This document shows positions 1 to 8,513 of a DNA stretch of 64,000 nucleotides, one piece after another (position 1 is the first letter of the stretch; every line of letters starts with the position of its first letter). Source of the stretch: Mycobacterium sp. AZCC_0083. GTDB taxonomy: Bacteria > Actinomycetota > Actinomycetes > Mycobacteriales > Mycobacteriaceae. A program made the position numbers and the translations under genes. Location of the stretch: assembly GCF_014202335.1 (NCBI RefSeq), contig NZ_JACHGP010000007.1, positions 372,001 to 436,000 of the forward strand, written 5' to 3'. The notes beneath the pieces were generated by a model. It ran no database searches, was not told the origin of the DNA, and worked only from the letters and a program-made list of their open reading frames with translations.

Positions 1-372
1 CAGCATCGCGATGAGCGCGTCGCGCATGGCCTCGATGTCCTGCGGCGGCAGCCCTTCGGGATGCTCGTCACCGTCGGTTTCCTCGTCGTCGAGCACGGTG
101 CGGTCACCGAGCGCCGCGGGGAACCACAGGTCGAACATCGCGTCGTAGGTGTCACGGTGTTCGGCGCGCCGCAACACGGCACAGGCCAGCCCCTCGCGCA
201 CCACCTCGCGGTCGCCGAGCCCGAGCACGGCCATCACCCGGCCTGCGTCGACGGTCTCCGAAGGGCCGACCGCGATGCCCACCGAGCGCAGCGCTTCGAC
301 GAACTCCACCAGGTGCCCGGGAAGTCCGTGTGGCGCAAGCGGTTGCGGCGGGGTGGTGCGTCGGACGGCCAT
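1..372 (-). CDS. vWA/CoxE-type protein, N-terminal part (Rv2425c-like)
   Basis: Partial gene: an ATG at 372-370 opens a frame that runs to base 1 without a stop, giving 124 residues. The visible part reads as the helical N-terminal half of the CoxE/vWA family (a segment with VEFVEALRSVGIAVGPSET, then YDAMFDLWFP), whose metal-binding von Willebrand domain would lie further left, outside the window. It follows the MoxR ATPase gene by 29 bases on the same strand, the classical pairing of a MoxR AAA+ ATPase with a vWA partner thought to act together in protein maturation or metal insertion. In M. tuberculosis the same pair precedes proA. The family call rests on partial sequence and on this context. 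The precise target is unknown. Confidence 0.75.
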   Translation of the reverse strand, partial: MAVRRTTPPQPLAPHGLPGHLVEFVEALRSVGIAVGPSETVDAGRVMAVLGLGDREVVREGLACAVLRRAEHRDTYDAMFDLWFPAALGDRTVLDDEETDGDEHPEGLPPQDIEAMRDALIAML

Positions 373-401
373 CAGTCGAACTCCTTAGTTCAGGCTTCGA
401 T

Positions 402-1277
402 TCAATTCAGGCGTAGCTCGCCAGACGCGCGCTTCTGATCTGACTGATGCTTGAGCACGACGCCGAGGGTGGCGGCGATCACCTCGTCGTCAATGGTGTC
501 GAGTCCCAGCGCCAGAATCGTGCGGCCCCAGTCGATGGTCTCGGCGACCGACGGCACCTTCTTGAGCTGCATGCCCCGCAGCACCCCGACGATGCGCACC
601 AACTCCTCCGCCAGCCGCTCCGGGAGTTCCGGCACACGTGACAGCAGGATGCGCCGCTCGAGTTCGGCGTCGGGGAAGTCGATGTGCAGGAACAGGCAAC
701 GGCGTTTGAGCGCCTCGGAGAGCTCGCGCGTCGCATTGGAGGTCAGCAGCACGAACGGCTTGCGGGTCGCGGTGATGGTGCCGAGTTCGGGCACTGTGAC
801 GGCGAAGTCGGACAGCACCTCGAGCAGCAGGCCCTCGATCTCGATGTCGGCCTTGTCGGTCTCGTCGATCAGCAGCACGGTGGGTTCGGTACGCCGGATG
901 GCGGTCAGCAGCGGGCGCGACAGCAGGAACTCCTCGCTGAACACGTCCATCTTGGTCTGATCCCAGTCGCCCGACCCGGCCTGGATGCGCAAGATCTGCT
1001 TGGCGTGATTCCACTCGTAGAGTGCGCGGGCCTCGTCGACGCCCTCGTAGCACTGCAACCGGACAAGCTCGGAGCCGGTGGTCTGCGCGACGGCGCGGGC
1101 CAGCTCGGTCTTGCCGACGCCGGCGGGACCCTCGACGAGCAGCGGCTTGTCCAGCCGGTCGGCGAGAAAGACTGCGGTGGCCGTGGCTCTGTCGGGCAGG
1201 TATCCGGTCTCGGCGAGCCGCGTTGCGACATCCTCGATGTCGGTGAACAGCGGTATCGGGCGGGCGGGAACGCTCAC
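402..1277 (-). CDS. MoxR-family AAA+ ATPase (Rv2426c-like)
   Basis: Encodes 291 residues from a GTG at 1277, chosen because a GAGGAGA ribosome site lies about 8 bases upstream and the protein then starts just before the conserved domain. The frame stays open far upstream, but that part is the shadow of proA. Walker A is GPAGVGKT (about residues 50-57), Walker B is LLIDET (about 135-140), and a sensor segment LLTSNATRELSEALKRRC follows. MoxR ATPases act as chaperone-like remodelling factors together with vWA proteins, and the next gene downstream is such a partner. The gene starts 17 bases after proA and is probably co-transcribed with it. The substrate is unknown. Confidence 0.88.
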   Translation of the reverse strand: MSVPARPIPLFTDIEDVATRLAETGYLPDRATATAVFLADRLDKPLLVEGPAGVGKTELARAVAQTTGSELVRLQCYEGVDEARALYEWNHAKQILRIQAGSGDWDQTKMDVFSEEFLLSRPLLTAIRRTEPTVLLIDETDKADIEIEGLLLEVLSDFAVTVPELGTITATRKPFVLLTSNATRELSEALKRRCLFLHIDFPDAELERRILLSRVPELPERLAEELVRIVGVLRGMQLKKVPSVAETIDWGRTILALGLDTIDDEVIAATLGVVLKHQSDQKRASGELRLN

Positions 1278-1294
1278 TCGTGTACTTCTCCTCG

Positions 1295-2542
1295 TTAGGC
1301 TGGCCGGGTGTGGCCGTCGCCCCACACGATCCACTTGGTTGACGTCAATTCTGGCAGCCCCATCGGGCCGCGGGCGTGCAGCTTCTGGGTGGAGATGCCG
1401 ATCTCGGCCCCGAACCCGAACTGCTCGCCGTCGGTGAACGCGGTCGACGCGTTCACCATCACCGCGGCCGCATCCACTTCCTCGGTGAAGCGTTGCGCGG
1501 CAGCAAGATTGGTGGTCACGATGGCCTCGGTGTGGCCGGTGCCGTACTCGTTGACGTGGGCGATCGCGGCGTCGATGCCGTCGACCACCGCGACCGCGAT
1601 GTCCATCGAGAGGAACTCGGCCCGCAGTTCGTCCTCGCTGGGATCGAGATGCACCGTCACGCCTGCATCCTGGAGCGCGCCGACCAGGCGTGGCACGGCC
1701 AGGTCGGCGATGGCGGCGTCGATCAACAGCGATTCGGCGGCGTTGCACACGCTTGGCCGCCGCGTCTTGGAGTTCAACAGGATGCGTTCGGCGACATCGA
1801 GATCGGCCGCCGAGTGCACGTAGACGTGACAATTGCCGACGCCCGTCTCGATGGTCGGCACCGTCGCGTCGCGCACCACCGCGTCGATCAGGCCGGCTCC
1901 CCCGCGCGGGATGACGACGTCGACGAGGCCGCGGGCCTGGATCAGGTGGGTGACGGTGGTGCGGTCGTCGCTGGGCAGCAGTTGCACGGCGTCGGGGGTG
2001 AGGCCCTCCTCGACGAGCGCGGCGCGCAACGCGGTCACCAGCGCGGCGTTGGAGCGCGCGGCCGACGAACTGCCGCGCAACAGCACGGCGTTGCCGGACT
2101 TCAGCGTCAGACCGAAGGCGTCGACCGTCACGTTGGGCCTGCCCTCGTACACCATGCCGATCACGCCGAGCGGAACGCGCTGCTGGCGCAGTTGCAGGCC
2201 GTTGGGCAGCGTGCTGCCGCGTAGCACCTCGCCAATCGGGTCGGCCAGGCCGGCGACTTGTCGCAGCCCTGCGGCGATGCCGTCGACCCGTTGCGGGTTG
2301 AGGGCGAGCCGGTCGAGGATGGCCTCTGGCGTGCCGGATGCCCTGGCGATGTCGAGGTCTTCGGCGTTGGCGGCCAGGATCTCGTGCACGTGGGCGAGCA
2401 CGAGGTCGGCGGCTGCGTGCAGCGCCCGGTCCTTCGTCGCGGTGTTCAATTTGCCCAGCGCGCGGGCGGCGACGCGCGCCCGTCGGGCGGCGTCGTGAAC
2501 CTGTTGACGCAGACCGTCCTGCGCTGGTGCCTGCACGCTCAT
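1295..2542 (-). CDS. proA: Gamma-glutamyl phosphate reductase
   Basis: 415 residues, the normal size for ProA. The enzyme reduces gamma-glutamyl phosphate with NADPH to glutamate semialdehyde, the second step of proline synthesis in the cytoplasm. It is an aldehyde dehydrogenase-fold protein: the catalytic cysteine is Cys266 in RRPSVCNAAES, and the cofactor segment around GVIGMVYEGRPNVTVDA and LLRGSSSA is intact. Its partner kinase proB is not adjacent but lies about 15 kb away on the same strand, as in M. tuberculosis. The gene is divergent from the ribokinase gene, with a 56-base gap that should hold both promoters. Confidence 0.97.
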   Translation of the reverse strand: MSVQAPAQDGLRQQVHDAARRARVAARALGKLNTATKDRALHAAADLVLAHVHEILAANAEDLDIARASGTPEAILDRLALNPQRVDGIAAGLRQVAGLADPIGEVLRGSTLPNGLQLRQQRVPLGVIGMVYEGRPNVTVDAFGLTLKSGNAVLLRGSSSAARSNAALVTALRAALVEEGLTPDAVQLLPSDDRTTVTHLIQARGLVDVVIPRGGAGLIDAVVRDATVPTIETGVGNCHVYVHSAADLDVAERILLNSKTRRPSVCNAAESLLIDAAIADLAVPRLVGALQDAGVTVHLDPSEDELRAEFLSMDIAVAVVDGIDAAIAHVNEYGTGHTEAIVTTNLAAAQRFTEEVDAAAVMVNASTAFTDGEQFGFGAEIGISTQKLHARGPMGLPELTSTKWIVWGDGHTRPA

Positions 2543-2598
2543 TAGTGCAGCTTATCGAGCGAATCCGGCCGCCGCCCGTTCGGGCTACGGTAGGGCGC

Positions 2599-3456
2599 GT
2601 GACAACGGTGTGCGTGGTGGGCAGCATCAACCTCGACCAGTCGTTCAGCGTGGCTTCGCTCCCGCGGCCCGGCGAGACGGTGCTGGCATCGTCGTCGTCG
2701 GCCGCACCCGGCGGCAAGGGCGGCAACCAGGCCGTCGCGGCCGCAAGGGCAGGTGCGTCGGTCGACATCGTCGCCGCCCTCGGCGACGATCCGGCGGCGG
2801 CCGTTCTGCGCGCACACCTGCGCGACAACGGGGTGGGCCTCGAGGGCGTGGTCACGGTGCCTGGCCCCAGTGGAGCGGCGGCGATCGTGGTGGATGCCCA
2901 TGCGGAGAACATCATCGTCGTCGCACCCGGCGCCAACGCCCATCTGAGTATGGCGTCGGCCGAAGCCCGGTCCGTAGTGGCGGCGGCCGACGTGGTGCTG
3001 CTGCAGTTGGAGATTCCGATCGAGACGGCGTTGGCGGCCGCGCGGCTGGGGCGTGACGGCGGCGCGCTGGTCGTGGTCAACGCGTCACCGGCCGGTGCGC
3101 CACCCGAGGCTCTCGAGGCGCTCGCCGGGGTGGTCGACGTCGTGGTGCTCAACGACGATGAATCACGGCAATGGCATTGGCCGGTCCCTCATCTGGTGAT
3201 CACGCGGGGCGCCGACGGCGCGACGCACGTCGGTCCCGATGGCAGCCGCGACATCGCCGCACCCGCAGTCGAGGCGGTCGACACCACCGGCGCTGGCGAC
3301 GTCTTCGCCGGAGTGCTCGCCGCGGGGTGGCTCGCCGGTCCGGCCGACGCGCTGCGCCGCGCCTGTGCGGCAGGCGCTCTGGCGACGCTGATGCCGGGGG
3401 CGGGTGACTGCGCTCCGTCGGCCGAGGCCATCGACGACGTTCTGAGATACGGGTAG
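2599..3456 (+). CDS. rbsK: Ribokinase, PfkB family
   Basis: 285 residues from a GTG at 2599. The frame is open upstream, but that part is antisense to proA. The protein starts with the typical first beta strand VCVVGSINLD. The sugar-binding motif GGKGGNQ lies at residues 38-44 and the catalytic, anion-hole motif DTTGAGD at 228-234 (base Asp234). These are signatures of ribokinase, which phosphorylates D-ribose at O5. Position next to proA matches rbsK (Rv2436) of M. tuberculosis. It is slightly shorter than the roughly 300 residues of E. coli RbsK. No ribose transporter is adjacent, so the exact sugar is inferred from family similarity. Confidence 0.88.
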   Translation: MTTVCVVGSINLDQSFSVASLPRPGETVLASSSSAAPGGKGGNQAVAAARAGASVDIVAALGDDPAAAVLRAHLRDNGVGLEGVVTVPGPSGAAAIVVDAHAENIIVVAPGANAHLSMASAEARSVVAAADVVLLQLEIPIETALAAARLGRDGGALVVVNASPAGAPPEALEALAGVVDVVVLNDDESRQWHWPVPHLVITRGADGATHVGPDGSRDIAAPAVEAVDTTGAGDVFAGVLAAGWLAGPADALRRACAAGALATLMPGAGDCAPSAEAIDDVLRYG

Positions 3457-3466
3457 CCGAGCGCGG

Positions 3467-4273
3467 TCAGGCCGTAGGCCGACGCACGTCATGGGCGATC
3501 GCCATGCCTGCACCCGACGCGAGATCGCCGGGCGTCTGGTTGAATACCACCCGACTTCGGTTCGGCGACAACACCATCGACAAGAAGTGATGCGGCTCCC
3601 CGGCGGCGAATACGACCCGGTTCACCCGAATCAACGGCGAACCGATCGTCGTGTCGAGTAGGGCCGCGGTACGCGGACCCGCAACCTCGGCCGTCAGCTC
3701 GTGCTCGAGGCGCTCCAGGTTCACGCCCGCGTTGGCCAGCAGCCGGTAGAGGGGCAAGGTCGCCAACGCCTCCTGGGTGACCGTGTCGGCGAGCTCGTCG
3801 GGCAGCCAGGCTTCGGTGATCATCAGCGGCTCGCCCGTTCTGCGCTCGCGTCGCAGCCTAAGCACGAACAGTCCGCGCTCGCGTGGAGCCAATCTCTGGA
3901 AGACGGGACGGGGCAGGGCGCGCATGCCGAACTCGACGACGTCGACCTCGGTCTCGAACTCGACCTGCCGCAGTTCGTCCATGTACGAGCCGCTGGCTTC
4001 GGGTGGGCGCAGCGGTGACTGTTCTGTCACGAACGAGCCGATGCCGTGACGGCGCTCGATGAACCCGGCCTCTGCCAGGTCGGCAAGCGCACGACGGACG
4101 GTGATGCGTGAGACGCCGAACTGGTCGCACAAGGACTGCTCGGTGGGGAGTGCATCGCCCGCACCCAGCGCCCCGCGACCGATCTCGTCGTGCAACACCA
4201 GGAAGAGCTGACGATGCAACGGCACGCCCGCACCGACGTTGACCAGATCGACGCCCTGCTTTCCGTCCGGCAC
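3467..4273 (-). CDS. GntR/HutC-family transcriptional regulator
   Basis: 268 residues from the GTG at 4273, preferred because GGGGGAAG lies 6-7 bases upstream. A GTG at 4318 would add 15 residues and cannot be excluded. The N-terminal winged helix (LPTEQSLCDQFGVSRITVRRALADLAEAGFIERRHGIGSFV) is followed by a UTRA ligand-binding domain ending near ISLMVLSPNRSRVVF-type residues, which places it in the HutC subfamily. It faces the dehydratase/lyase/hydratase operon, and a perfect 11-base inverted repeat lies between them, so it most likely represses that operon and itself, with a pathway acid as inducer. It ends 10 bases from the convergent rbsK stop. Confidence 0.9.
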   Translation of the reverse strand: MPDGKQGVDLVNVGAGVPLHRQLFLVLHDEIGRGALGAGDALPTEQSLCDQFGVSRITVRRALADLAEAGFIERRHGIGSFVTEQSPLRPPEASGSYMDELRQVEFETEVDVVEFGMRALPRPVFQRLAPRERGLFVLRLRRERRTGEPLMITEAWLPDELADTVTQEALATLPLYRLLANAGVNLERLEHELTAEVAGPRTAALLDTTIGSPLIRVNRVVFAAGEPHHFLSMVLSPNRSRVVFNQTPGDLASGAGMAIAHDVRRPTA

Positions 4274-4342
4274 GTCAGTCTTCCCCCGTCGCTTCGCTCG
4301 CCCCCATGACCTTTCCACATTCCCGCTTGTCGGATGCCGTTT

Positions 4343-4368
4343 AAGTTGTTATAACTATATAACAACTT
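4343..4368. promoter_or_regulatory. Perfect inverted repeat, probable GntR operator
   Basis: Arms AAGTTGTTATA (4343-4353) and TATAACAACTT (4358-4368) are perfect reverse complements separated by 4 bases. The site is very AT-rich against the surrounding DNA and lies 19 bases upstream of the dehydratase ATG and 25 bases from the farther of the two possible GntR starts. It is the obvious binding site for the adjacent divergent GntR regulator and would block both promoters. Confidence 0.8.
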
Positions 4369-4386
4369 CGTGGAAGGGTGTCGCGA

Positions 4387-5808
4387 ATGGCAAACGATGC
4401 GGCCACGGATCCGCACGGACCGACGGGCAGGCTGGCGCACTGGGTCGCCGACCTCCGATACGCCGACGTCCCGCCGACTGTTGTCGACAGGGCCAAGTAC
4501 CTGCTTCTCGACGGGCTCGGATGCGCCCTGATCGGCGCCGGGTTGCCGTGGTCACGGGTGGCGACGGATGCCGTGCTCGCGCTCGAGGGCGACGGAGACG
4601 CCGTCGTCGTCGGCACCGGCGAGACGACCAGCGCACCCGCATCGGCAGTACTGAACGGCACGTTCATCCAGGGCTTCGAACTCGATGACTTCCACCCACT
4701 GGCTCCCCTGCACAGTTGCTCGCTGCTGATCCCGGCGCTGCTGTCGACCGCGTCGGCCCGATCCGCACCGACCACCGGCGCAGAGCTTCTGCTCGCAGCG
4801 ATCGCCGGCTTCGAAGTAGGCCCTCGGGTCGGCTACACGCTGCACGGCGCTCAGATGCTGGACCGGGGTTGGCATTCCGGGCCGGTGTTCGGCACGCACA
4901 GTGCGGCGATGGCCTCCGGGAAGCTGCGCGGCCTACCGCCGTCTCAGCTGGAGGACGCCCTCGGCCTGGCAGGGACGCAGTCGTCCGGGCTTATGGCCGC
5001 CCAGTTCGAGGCCATGAGCAAGCGCATGCACCACGGCTTCGCGGCCCGCAACGGTTTCTACGCCGCCGGTCTGGCCGCCGCCGGATACACCGGCATCAAG
5101 CGGGTCTTCGAACGCGAGTACGGCGGATTCCTCAGCGTCTTCGGCGAGGGCCACGCCCCCGACGCCACGTTGTTGACCGCCGGTCTCGGCGACCGCTGGG
5201 AGACCTCGATCATCATGGTGAAGTCCTACGCCGCGATGGGCGGGTTGCACGGCGCCATAGACGGTGCGCGCGGCCTCCGAAAATCGATCGACCCCGCCGA
5301 CATCTCGCGGGTCGACATCACGGTCGGCGAAACCGTCTACAAGCACGGGTGGTGGAAGCCCGAACGCCCACTGACGCCGATCGGCGCGCAGATGAACATC
5401 GGTTACGCCACGGCCGTCGCGCTACTCGACGGCAACGTCATGCCCGAGCAGTTCACGCCGACGCGGCTCGACGCCGACGACGTCTGGGCGATGATCGACG
5501 CCACCGACGTGCACCTCGACGAATCACTTGCCGACGCACCCGTGACGGAGAAGTTTCGTACCGACGTCGCGGTCACCATGTCCGACGGCACCGTGCACCA
5601 CACCAGGGTCGACCAACCCCACGGTGCGCCAACCGATCCCGTCACCAACGACGAGCTCGTCGCCAAGTTCCACGCACTCGCCGACCGGGTGACCAGCCGC
5701 GGGCGCGCGGAGGCGATCGAACGGGCGGTGACCGGGCTCGAGGACCTCGACGACGTCGGCGAGCTCATCGACCTGCTTGCGGACCCCGTCGCCGGCGCAC
5801 TGGACTGA
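4387..5808 (+). CDS. MmgE/PrpD-family dehydratase
   Basis: 473 residues from the ATG at 4387, which has GGAAGGG 9 bases upstream. A GTG at 4378 sits on top of that site and is unlikely. The sequence is a typical MmgE/PrpD protein: an all-helical N-terminal domain (LHSCSLLIPALL, AGFEVGPRVGY, FGTHSAAMASGKLRGL) and a C-terminal lid domain. The family includes 2-methylcitrate dehydratase and cis-aconitate decarboxylase. It is the first gene of an operon with a lyase and a two-subunit hydratase, which suggests that it dehydrates a citrate-like acid to a cis-aconitate-like acid. No citrate or methylcitrate synthase is nearby, so the substrate cannot be named. Decarboxylase activity is an alternative. 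Confidence 0.88.
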   Translation: MANDAATDPHGPTGRLAHWVADLRYADVPPTVVDRAKYLLLDGLGCALIGAGLPWSRVATDAVLALEGDGDAVVVGTGETTSAPASAVLNGTFIQGFELDDFHPLAPLHSCSLLIPALLSTASARSAPTTGAELLLAAIAGFEVGPRVGYTLHGAQMLDRGWHSGPVFGTHSAAMASGKLRGLPPSQLEDALGLAGTQSSGLMAAQFEAMSKRMHHGFAARNGFYAAGLAAAGYTGIKRVFEREYGGFLSVFGEGHAPDATLLTAGLGDRWETSIIMVKSYAAMGGLHGAIDGARGLRKSIDPADISRVDITVGETVYKHGWWKPERPLTPIGAQMNIGYATAVALLDGNVMPEQFTPTRLDADDVWAMIDATDVHLDESLADAPVTEKFRTDVAVTMSDGTVHHTRVDQPHGAPTDPVTNDELVAKFHALADRVTSRGRAEAIERAVTGLEDLDDVGELIDLLADPVAGALD

Positions 5809-5818
5809 GAGGACCGAC

Positions 5819-6718
5819 ATGCCAACATCTTCCGCACGCAAGGCCCTACGCGGACTCCTCGAGCGCGGCGAGCTGATCGTCGCGCCCGGCGTCTTCGACG
5901 GCATCTCCGCACAGCTCGCCAAGCGCACCGGGCATACCGCGGCCTACCTGACCGGCGCAGGGGTCGCGGCATCCGGTTTCGGCCTACCGGACATCGGGCT
6001 GGTCACCGCCAGCGAGATGGCCGAGCGGGCGCGGATGCTCGTCGACGTCCTCGGCGAGGTGCCACTGATCGCCGACGCCGACACCGGTTACGGAGCCCCG
6101 CTGAACGTTGTGCGCACCGTCCGCCAGTACGACGCCGCAGGCGTCGCCGCAATCCAATTGGAGGACCAGGCATACCCGAAACGCTGCGGCCACCTTCCGG
6201 ACAAGCACGTCGTCGACGCCGAAGTGTTCGAGCAGACGCTGGCCGCCGCACTCGACGCCCGCTCCGACGACGATCTGCTGATCGTCGCAAGAACCGACGC
6301 GCGCGCCCCACTCGGACTGGACGCCGCCATCGAGCGGGCCAACCGCTACGCCGCCGCGGGAGCAGACGTCATCTTCGTGGAGGCACCGCAGGGCACCGAC
6401 GAGATCGAGCGCATCGCCCGCGAAGTCGACGCACCCCTGCTGATCAACCTGGTGGTGGGCGGGATGACGCCGATCGAGTCGGCGGCGAGGCTGCAGGAGT
6501 TGGGCTACGCCGTCGCCATTCACCCCGGTGACCCCCTCGGCCGAGCGACGTTCGCGATGCTCGAAGGCCTCTGCGCGCTCAACGGCACCGACGTGGCCGA
6601 CTTCCTGCCCACCAAGCCCGCCGACTTCTTCAACCTGATCGGCATGGCCGAGTGGTTCGCACTCGACACCAAACTCGCAGCCACCCGAGACCGACAAGGG
6701 GACCACTCATGGGCATGA
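5819..6718 (+). CDS. Isocitrate lyase/PEP mutase superfamily lyase
   Basis: 299 residues from the ATG at 5819 with AGAGG just upstream, 10 bases after the dehydratase stop. The active-site loop KRCGHLPDKH matches the KRCGH motif of 2-methylisocitrate lyase and relatives, and metal-binding residues are seen in IADADTGYG and QLEDQ. The family cleaves C-C bonds of 2-methylisocitrate, dimethylmalate or similar hydroxy acids to pyruvate or another oxoacid plus a dicarboxylate. Together with the flanking dehydratase and hydratase it would supply the cleavage step. Its end overlaps the next gene by 10 bases, so translation is coupled. PrpB-like function is the best guess and dimethylmalate lyase the main alternative. 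Confidence 0.87.
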   Translation: MPTSSARKALRGLLERGELIVAPGVFDGISAQLAKRTGHTAAYLTGAGVAASGFGLPDIGLVTASEMAERARMLVDVLGEVPLIADADTGYGAPLNVVRTVRQYDAAGVAAIQLEDQAYPKRCGHLPDKHVVDAEVFEQTLAAALDARSDDDLLIVARTDARAPLGLDAAIERANRYAAAGADVIFVEAPQGTDEIERIAREVDAPLLINLVVGGMTPIESAARLQELGYAVAIHPGDPLGRATFAMLEGLCALNGTDVADFLPTKPADFFNLIGMAEWFALDTKLAATRDRQGDHSWA

Positions 6719-7956
6719 CCATCATCGAGAAGATCTTCGCCCGCAAGGCGGGCCTGGATTCGGTCGGGCCGGGTGACACCGTCGTCGTCGACGTCGACAT
6801 GACCGTGCTGATCGATCTGCAGTTCGCCACGATGTGGCTGCGGCCCCTCAAGATTCACGACCCGGACAAGCTGGCCATCGTGATGGACCACGCCGTGCCC
6901 GCCCCGACGCTGAAGGATGCGGAGGGCGGCCCACGGGCCCGCAAGTTCGCCGCCGAGTTCGGCATCGAACGCTTCTACGACGTCGGCAGGCACGGCATCT
7001 GTCACCAGGTGATCGCCGAGAACGGGCTGGCCCGTCCCGGAGAAGTGCTGGCGTGCACCGACTCTCACACCTGCGCGGGCGGCGCCTACAACACCGCCGC
7101 CCGTGGGTTGGGCCCCGCCGAGGTGTACTCCATCATGTGTACCGGAAGCACCTGGTTCCAGGTCGCACCGACGGTCCGCTACGAACTCGAAGGCGTCAAG
7201 CCCGACTCGGTCAGTGGCAAGGACGTCTTCCTGCACATCGCCAACGAATACGGCGACGCGGCCAACCTGAACCTGGAGTACGGCGGACCCGGCCTCTCCA
7301 GCGTGCCGATGCACGACCGGCGCACCATCGCCACCCAGGGTGCCGAGGTGTCGGCCGACTTCAGCACGTTCGAGCCCGACGAGGTGCTCAGCGCGTTCCT
7401 CGACGAAGGTGGCGTCACCGGATACCGCTCGGCCTCGGCGGATTCCGACGCGACCTACGTCGACGTCCGGCATGTCGACCTGGCTGCCCTCGAGCCCTAC
7501 GTCGCCAAACCCGGCACCGTCAGCCACAACGGTGTGCCGGTCTCCCGACTCGGAAGACAGAGGGTCGATCAGGCGTTCATCGGATCCTGCGCCAACGGCC
7601 AGCTCGAGGATCTCGAGATCGCGGCAAACGTGTTGCGCGGCAAGTCGGTAGCACCCGGCGTGCGATTACTCGTCACGCCGGCATCACAAGCGGTGTACCG
7701 GGAGGCGATGCGCCTTGGCTACCTACAGGACATCGCGGATGCCGGCGGCGTCGTGACCAACTCCACCTGCGGTGCCTGCTTCGGCTATCACATGGGGGTC
7801 GTCGGGCCCGGAGAAGTGTGCGTCACGTCGAGCACGCGCAACTTCACCGGCCGGATGGGCAGCACCGAGGCGAAGATCTTCATGGCCTCCCCCGCCACCG
7901 TCGCCGCGTCGGCGGTCGCCGGCTACATCACCGACGCCAGGAATGTGACCGCATGA
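6709..7956 (+). CDS. Aconitase/LeuC-family hydratase, large subunit
   Basis: 415 residues from the ATG at 6709 (AAGGGGA about 6 bases upstream). A second ATG at 6715 is possible. It is a LeuC/homoaconitase-type subunit. The three [4Fe-4S] cysteines are visible as Cys294 (IGSCANG) and Cys354 and Cys357 (STCGACFG), and CTDSHTCAGGA around residue 117 is the conserved substrate segment. It isomerises or hydrates an aconitate-like intermediate together with the small subunit, whose start overlaps its stop by 4 bases. Leucine synthesis is unlikely because no leuA or leuB is present. DmdA of dimethylmaleate hydratase and AcnD-like rehydration of methylaconitate are the nearest known functional parallels. 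Confidence 0.88.
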   Translation: MGMTIIEKIFARKAGLDSVGPGDTVVVDVDMTVLIDLQFATMWLRPLKIHDPDKLAIVMDHAVPAPTLKDAEGGPRARKFAAEFGIERFYDVGRHGICHQVIAENGLARPGEVLACTDSHTCAGGAYNTAARGLGPAEVYSIMCTGSTWFQVAPTVRYELEGVKPDSVSGKDVFLHIANEYGDAANLNLEYGGPGLSSVPMHDRRTIATQGAEVSADFSTFEPDEVLSAFLDEGGVTGYRSASADSDATYVDVRHVDLAALEPYVAKPGTVSHNGVPVSRLGRQRVDQAFIGSCANGQLEDLEIAANVLRGKSVAPGVRLLVTPASQAVYREAMRLGYLQDIADAGGVVTNSTCGACFGYHMGVVGPGEVCVTSSTRNFTGRMGSTEAKIFMASPATVAASAVAGYITDARNVTA

Positions 7957-8513
7957 CCCTCAAGTTCTCCGGCAAGGTGTGGGTGTTCGGAAACGACCTC
8001 AACACCGACGCGATGTATCCGGCCTTCGCGATGAAGATGGAACCACCGGAGGCGGCGAAGCACGTCTTCTACGCGATCCGCCCCGGTTGGACCGACGAGG
8101 TGTCACCTGGCGACATCGTGGTGGCGGGCCGCAACTTCGGCGTCGGCTCGTCTCGGCCCGTCGCGGCGCTGTTCAACGAGCTCGAGGTTGCCGGTCTCGT
8201 CGCCGAGGAGTTCAATTCGCTGTTCTTCCGCAACGCGGTCAACGCCGGGCTGCCCGCGATGACACTGCCCGAGGCGACGGCACTGTTCACCGACGGTGAC
8301 ACCGGCACCTTCGACCTGGCGGACGGAACGTGGCGAAACGAGACCACCGGGAAGTCCGGCTCGGTGCCCCGGCTGCCCGATCTGATTCGGGACATCATCG
8401 CGGAGGGCGGGGTGATGCCGCGCCTCGCCGCGACGGGCTATCTACCCGCCGAGCTCGGTGAGATCTTGCGCTCGAGCACTGTGGCGATGCGTGGGGCAGG
8501 GAGCGGGGCGTGA
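7953..8513 (+). CDS. Aconitase/LeuD-family hydratase, small subunit
   Basis: 186 residues, starting inside the stop of the large-subunit gene (ATGA). The swivel domain shows the N-terminal GKVWVFGNDLNTDAMYP and the active-site loop GRNFGVGSSRPVA, where the Ser-Ser-Arg core is kept. In ordinary LeuD and aconitase the loop reads like ENFGCGSSREHA. The changes after the arginine and at the Cys position suggest an altered substrate pocket. The C-terminus is extended (about residues 160-186, YLPAELGEILRSS) beyond archaeal LeuD length. It assembles with the upstream large subunit into a heteromeric iron-sulfur hydro-lyase. Confidence 0.86.
   Translation: MTLKFSGKVWVFGNDLNTDAMYPAFAMKMEPPEAAKHVFYAIRPGWTDEVSPGDIVVAGRNFGVGSSRPVAALFNELEVAGLVAEEFNSLFFRNAVNAGLPAMTLPEATALFTDGDTGTFDLADGTWRNETTGKSGSVPRLPDLIRDIIAEGGVMPRLAATGYLPAELGEILRSSTVAMRGAGSGA

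Noticed and set aside
402..3152. A 916-codon open frame on the minus strand covering MoxR and antisense to proA and rbsK
   Set aside because: Only its last 291 codons look like protein. The rest is the shadow of proA and rbsK, with arginine-rich sequence, and is explained by high GC at third codon positions.
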